Positions 49,501-55,500 of a stretch of 64,000 nt of DNA are shown in pieces (positions within the stretch are counted from its first letter, which is position 1; each line of letters begins with the position of its first letter). Both the position numbers and the translations under genes were made by a program. The notes under the pieces were generated by a model. It saw only the letters and a program-made list of their open reading frames with translations, was not told the origin of the DNA and did no database searches. Source of the DNA: Tretioscincus oriximinensis (Eukaryota; Chordata; Lepidosauria; Squamata; Gymnophthalmidae); contig JAJVDF010000251.1 of the NCBI GenBank assembly GCA_022410635.1, positions 1,241,548 to 1,305,547 of the forward strand, in the 5' to 3' direction.

Positions 49501-52500
49501 GGGACATTTTGGGACAGGCCATACCTGTACAAAAGAGACGGGTTGCACTTGAACCAAGATGGAACCAGACTGCTGGCNCTTAATATTAAAAAGGTTGCAG
49601 AGCAGCTTTTAAACTGATANCTGGGGGAAAGCCGACAGGAGCTGGGCGGCATCCGGTTCGAGATAGTGNAAATGTAAATGCAATTGCTGAGGAACAGAAT
49701 TATGCAGATAATATAGTAACGGAAGGAGAACCTGGATGTAGTATTCAAGTAAAAAGCTGTAATGAGCAAACTGTGGTTTCTCACAAATTTACAAGGCCTA
49801 ACTTGCACAGAAGGGCATATAAATGCCTGTATGCAAATGCCAGAAGCCTCCGAGCAAAAATAGGGGAGTTGGAATGNTTAGTGATTGACAATAATGTCGA
49901 TATTATTGGCATAACTGAAACCTGGTGGAACGAAGAAAACCAATGGGATACAGAAATCCCAGGTTACAAACTATACAGAAAAGATAGGAGAGGGAGACCT
50001 GGTGGTGGTGTAGCTTTGTATGTTAAAGAAGAGGTTGAATCCTACGAATTGGAATTTCCAGGTAAAACAGACCCATCAACAGAAGCGCTATGGATAGCAT
50101 TATCAGGTCAGAAAACAAGTCTAATATTGGGAGTATGCTACCGGCCTCCTAAACAAACACCTGAAAGCGATACTCATTTGGAACATGAGGTCATTGAAGT
50201 TGTAATAATGGGAGACTTCAACTATCCACACATTGATTGGGCAAACTCTTGTTCAACTCATGAAAAAGAAATAAAATTCTTAGACATGCTAATTGATTGT
50301 TTCCTAGAGCAGGTGGTTTTAGAACCAACCAGGGGAAAGGGAATCCTGGATTTAGTCCTAAGTAATGAACAGGACCTGGTACAAGATGTGACTGTAACTG
50401 ATCCCAAAGGAAACAGTGACCACAATGCGATAACTTTCAACCTGAATGTGGACAGAAAGTTGTCAAGCAGTTCTAACACGGTAACTTTCAACTTTCACAG
50501 AGGAAATTTTCCCAAAATGAGGAAAATGGTAAAAAATAAAATAAAAGGGAAAGTGAGAAAAGTCCAGTCCCTTCAAAGAGCGTGGAAATTGTTTGTAAAT
50601 ACAATATTGGAAGTTCAAATAAAATGCATTCCCAAGAGAAGAAAGGGTTCTGCCAAGTCCAAGAAGACACCCATATGGCTTACCTCTACAGTAACGGAAG
50701 TAATTAGAATGAAAGAAACTCATTTAAAAAGTGGAAGGCTTATCCTAGTGAGGAGAACAGAAGGGAGCACAAACTGTGGCAAACCAAATGCAAGGTAGTA
50801 GTCAGGGATGCGAAGAAAAACTTTGAGGAGCACATTGCAAAGAATATTAAAAGAAATAATAAGGGCTTTTTCAAATATATCAGAAAAAAGAATCCTACCA
50901 GGAAAGCTGTCGCACCACTCGACAGCAATGGACAAAAGGGCATAATCAAGGAGGACGTNGAGATTGCAGAGAGATTAAATGAATTTTTTGCTTCAGTTTT
51001 CACTGAAGAAGACAGAGGGAATTTACCCACAACAGATTTAGTTTTCTCAGAAAGAACACCAGAGGAATTAAACTGGATAGAGATAACAAGGGAGGAGTTC
51101 CTTGCAAGCCTAAATAAGCTGAACATTTATAAATCCCCAGGGCCAGACGGCATTCACCCAAGAATTCTTAAAGAACTCAAATGCAAAATTGCTGAACTTC
51201 TAACCAAAATATTTAATCTTTCCTTAAGATCAGGCATAGTNCCAATAGATTGGAAGGTAGCTAATGTAACACCAATCTTCAAAAAAGGATCCCGGGATGA
51301 TCCCGGAAATTATAGACCCATCAGTTTAACATCAATTCCAGGTAAAGTGTTGGAAACCATAATTAAGGACAAAATTACTAAACACATGGAACTCAGCATG
51401 GCTTCAGCAAGGGTAAGTCATGCCTTACCAACTTGCTAGAATTCTTTGAAAGTGTTAACAAACATGTAGATAAAGGGGATCCAGTTGATATTGTCTATCT
51501 AGATTTTCAGAAGGCTTTTGATAAAGTCCCTCATCAAAGGCTTCTAAAAAAGCTCCGTACTCATGGTATAAGAGGACAGACTTTGTCCTGGATTGGAAAC
51601 TGGCTAAAAGATAGAAAACAGAGGGTAGTATTAAATGGACAGTTCTCTGAGTGGAAAGAGGTAAGAAGTGGGGTACCCCAGGGATCTGTACTGGGACCCT
51701 TGCTTTTCAATATATTTATAAATGATCTGGATGCCGAGGTAAATAGTGAAGTAGCCAAGTTTGCTGACGACACTAAACTGTTCAGGGTAGTGAAAACTGA
51801 AAATGATTGTAAGGCACTCCAGAGTGATTTATTGAAATTGGGTGAGTGGGCATCAAAGTGGCAAATGCACTTCAACTTAAGCAAGTGCAAGGTCATGCAT
51901 ATTGGGCAAAGAACCCAAAATACTCCTACCACTTGATGGGAACCAAACTTTCTGTGACCGAGGAAGAAAAGGATCTTGGGGTGTTAGTGGACAATTCAAT
52001 GAAAATGTCAACCCAGTGTGCAGCAGCAGCAAAAAAGGCAAATTCCATGTTGGGGATAATTAGGAAAGGAATCGAAAACAAGTCAGCAAATGTTGTTTTG
52101 CCTCTTTATAAACCTGTGGTGAGGCCACATTTGGAATACTGTGTTCAATTCTGGTCACCACATCTCAAGAGAGATATTTTGGAACTGGAGAAGGTGCAGA
52201 AAAGGGCAACAAAAATGATCAAGGGTCTAGAGCACCTCCCTTACGAAGCAAGGTGCAACATTTGGGCCTCTTCAGCCTTGAAAGGAGACGTTTGAGGGGT
52301 GATCTGATTGAAGTGTACAAAATCATGCATGGGATCGACAGGGTGAATAGAGAAAAAATGTTTTCTCTATCACACAACACAAGGACCAGAGGGCACTCCT
52401 TAAAACTGTTGGGTAGAAAAGTGAGAACAGACAAAGGAAAGTATTTTTTCACCCAGAGGGTCATCGGCCTGTGGAATTTACGTCCTGAAGAGGTAGTGGT

Positions 52501-55500
52501 AGCTAACAGCTTGGATAGTTTCAAGACAGGACTAGACAGGTTTATGGNCACCAAAGGTATAAATGGATACTAGGATGGATGTCTGGATGTTGCCTCTGGG
52601 ATGGAGCAACAGGCAGGACTCCTGAAATACCATTTGCAGGGAGTCATGAACAGGAGCATATTTTGCTTTCCTCTGTTCGGACTGCCCGGGTGCATCTGAT
52701 GGGCCTCTGTGTGACACAGAATGCTGGACTTGATGGGCTGTGGCCTGATCCAGTATGGCTCTTCTTATGTTTTTATGTTCTTATTCTAATACTAATTCTT
52801 CTATTTTTATTTTTTTTCTTCTCCTTTTTCTCCTCCTCCTCTTCTTCCCCTGTATCCCCCAATGCCACCCCACCCTCTCTCTTTCTCCCCTCCCCCTCGT
52901 TCCTCCTCTTCCTCCTTCCTACCCTCGGACTCCTTTTATTCCTTCCTACCCTTCAGCCTTCTCCCCCCCCAGTCTCCTCTGGCTCCCCACGGGGCCTCCT
53001 ATGCCCCCTCTTTTTCTCTCTCCCTGGTCCTCCTATTCTTCCCTCCCCTCCAGGCTTCCTGTCACCCCCTGGGCCTTCTCACTTGGCCGGCAGCACTGCT
53101 GGGTCCATCTACCTTTGATGGAGTGCTGACTGCAATGGGAGCAGAAGAGTTTTTTTGGCTCCCATTTTTCTAGCTAGTGGAGAGGAGGAGGCCCCAGAAG
53201 TACACAGAAGTGGGCCAGGGGGGAGATTATCATGATAAACAAGGCTATGCTCCATGTGGTGGGGCAGTTGGGCAGTGGGCTTGGGGACCATGCCCATGTC
53301 CAGCCTTTGCTTTCATGCACCGAGAAATGAATGTCCCAGCTTGGGCCTAATCTGCCCGGCCTACTGTAGAGGGCAGGAGGGAGGGCAGGGACAGATTTTC
53401 TCCGGCCTTTGATCCCTGCCGGAAACCCAACCCACAGGTGGTGGAGGAAACATGGCTGGTGCAGCCTCCCCTGCTGCCGCTCTGCCACCAACACAGATAG
53501 TGGTAGTGGCACAGATTTCCTCTGCCTGAGCCCTTTTGGGCTCAGGTGGGAACTTCGACCCCTGCCTGGGGTCGGATGAGGCCGTGACTAACAGCACCAG
53601 CCTTGCGCCATCCCCGCATGACTGCACACACTGACCTGGACAAAATGATGTCACGATGTCTGGCTCAGTCTGCAATTTATAGTATAGGATAATACTGATG
53701 GGGAGAGAGATTATCTCTACTATTTATTGAAACTGTTCAAAAAAGATAGAAAGTATGATCCAGTAAACATTCCACAACTCAAGGCGTTCATAAAGTATCA
53801 AAGTGTGTTAAATGAAAACTGCAAGAGATCTTGAATGTATATGCAGGTGAATGTGTGAACAGTTTCTTAACTGTGAAATCTACTTCATGGCCTCTGAGGG
53901 TATAAATGGCAACAATATATTTTGNAAGTGCTAGAAAATAAGCGAAAAGAGTGTGACCCATTATGGAATTCTGACCAACTGACACTGAAGTTGTCAGCTT
54001 GNATATGTTCCCAAAGGAGTAAAGATGGGAAGACACCTTAGTAAGCCTCCATAATAAGGTACAGTTTGTGTGTGAAACAGACGTATTACCTAAATTTTGT
54101 ATAGCAACTAGGAATCAATTTCCCCCACCTAATAATTTCCTGAATCTTAATAATATATTAAGACTTAAATACATTCTACCTTACAGAATCTTGGTCCTGT
54201 CGACAAGATATTTTATCTACAAAATAAAGTAAAAACAGTTTATTTTTATTCTGGCTATTGCTGAAAACCTTAAGATCAGTTACAATAAAATCAGCATAAA
54301 AGAAATGCAATATTAGCTAAAATAATGACAGTGCATTTCTTCTTAGGGTTGCCATTAACTAACCACCAAAACNTCAGACACCTATCAGTCTCTGCCCAAA
54401 CCCCACTGCAGTCACATTAATAACAGTTTTTGCCATTTTGACCATGNTGTTGCCCTAAAATTGTGGATTCTTTGCAGAATCTGCAGGATATGGCAACACA
54501 GAGAGGATGTTCCTCTGACAAAGGCCAGGAGAAATTTGTGTTTTATTTATAGTGTGGTGAGTTGATTTTACCATGGAAGCAGGGGAACCAGTGCTGGGGA
54601 ATGCACTTATCTCCACCTGCAGTGATGCAAACACATCGCCCGGGTTTGAGTTGGTGCTGTGGAAGGCATTTGTCTCTCCAGTGGTATCTGAAGCAATGTG
54701 ACGACCACCATGCTGTCAATTGCTGTGCGGGGCACACATGCACAGAGTGACGTTATGGTCTCTCTCTCTGTATGCCTAAACACAGCTGCAATACAGGACA
54801 CCAATGAAAACATTTCTCCACTTCTATCTCTAAAAGATAACAAAACTAGGCTCACATGGAAGTCATGCTGTAGTGGTTGGAGTGTTGGACTCGTACCTGG
54901 TAGGCTCCCGGTTCGATTCCCCACTCCTCCACGAAAGCCAGCAGAGTGACCTTGGCCCAGTCACATTCCTTTGAACTCTCTCAGCCTCACCTACTCCACA
55001 GGGTGTCTGTTGTGGAGAAAACNACACAAGCTATATGCGCCGCCCTATGGTTGGCTGCCTTGAGACCTTCAGGTATAGGAAGTGATACAAGTACAAATGA
55101 ATAAAATAAATAAATAAATGAGTTTTCTTACTCAATCCAGGGTTAAATACATCCTAAGCCTAAGAACCTACTTTACATAGAATTGTTGACAAAAGCATAT
55201 ATACATACTTAATATCTCTCAACAGTTGTTTCAGAGAATAAATGATCTTACGCTTACAGTGGTGGCTTGGGATCCCTTTTGCTTGAGATAAGGTCTCTAG
55301 GCCACTGCTATTGCCATGACAGCTTGATGCTATCATCAACCATGTAATTCAGTCACCATTCAGGGGAACCTTGCCTTACTTGGAAGGATGCAGTTATTCC
55401 CCCCAAATGGTCCTATAATGATTTACCCATGTCATTACCAATAGTTTCTTTATGAAGTTTTGCCACCCAGCTGAGCCTTTGAGGACACCAGATTGCTTTA

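Larger units (their letters stand above)
48709..52783 (+). mobile_element. CR1-like LINE, copy 2, near complete
   Basis: A 4.1-kb copy in the direction of the gene with both ORFs and 3' end TTCTTATGTTTTTATGTTCTTA. It begins with the ORF1 start codon or a few bases before, so most of the 5' UTR is missing or unrecognised. Seven or more Ns fall inside. The order ORF1, ORF2 (endonuclease, reverse transcriptase), short 3' UTR and 8-bp tail is that of CR1 elements. Confidence 0.92.

Noticed and set aside
49005..49808. 267-codon minus-strand frame
   Set aside because: It is the shadow of CR1 ORF1 and the spacer on the plus strand. The same shadow appears in copy 1 at 26402-27184.
52579..53173. Open frames of 103-179 codons after the CR1 tail
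   Set aside because: They come from the CR1 3' UTR and the pyrimidine tract, rich in S, P, L and F, with three frames open at once.
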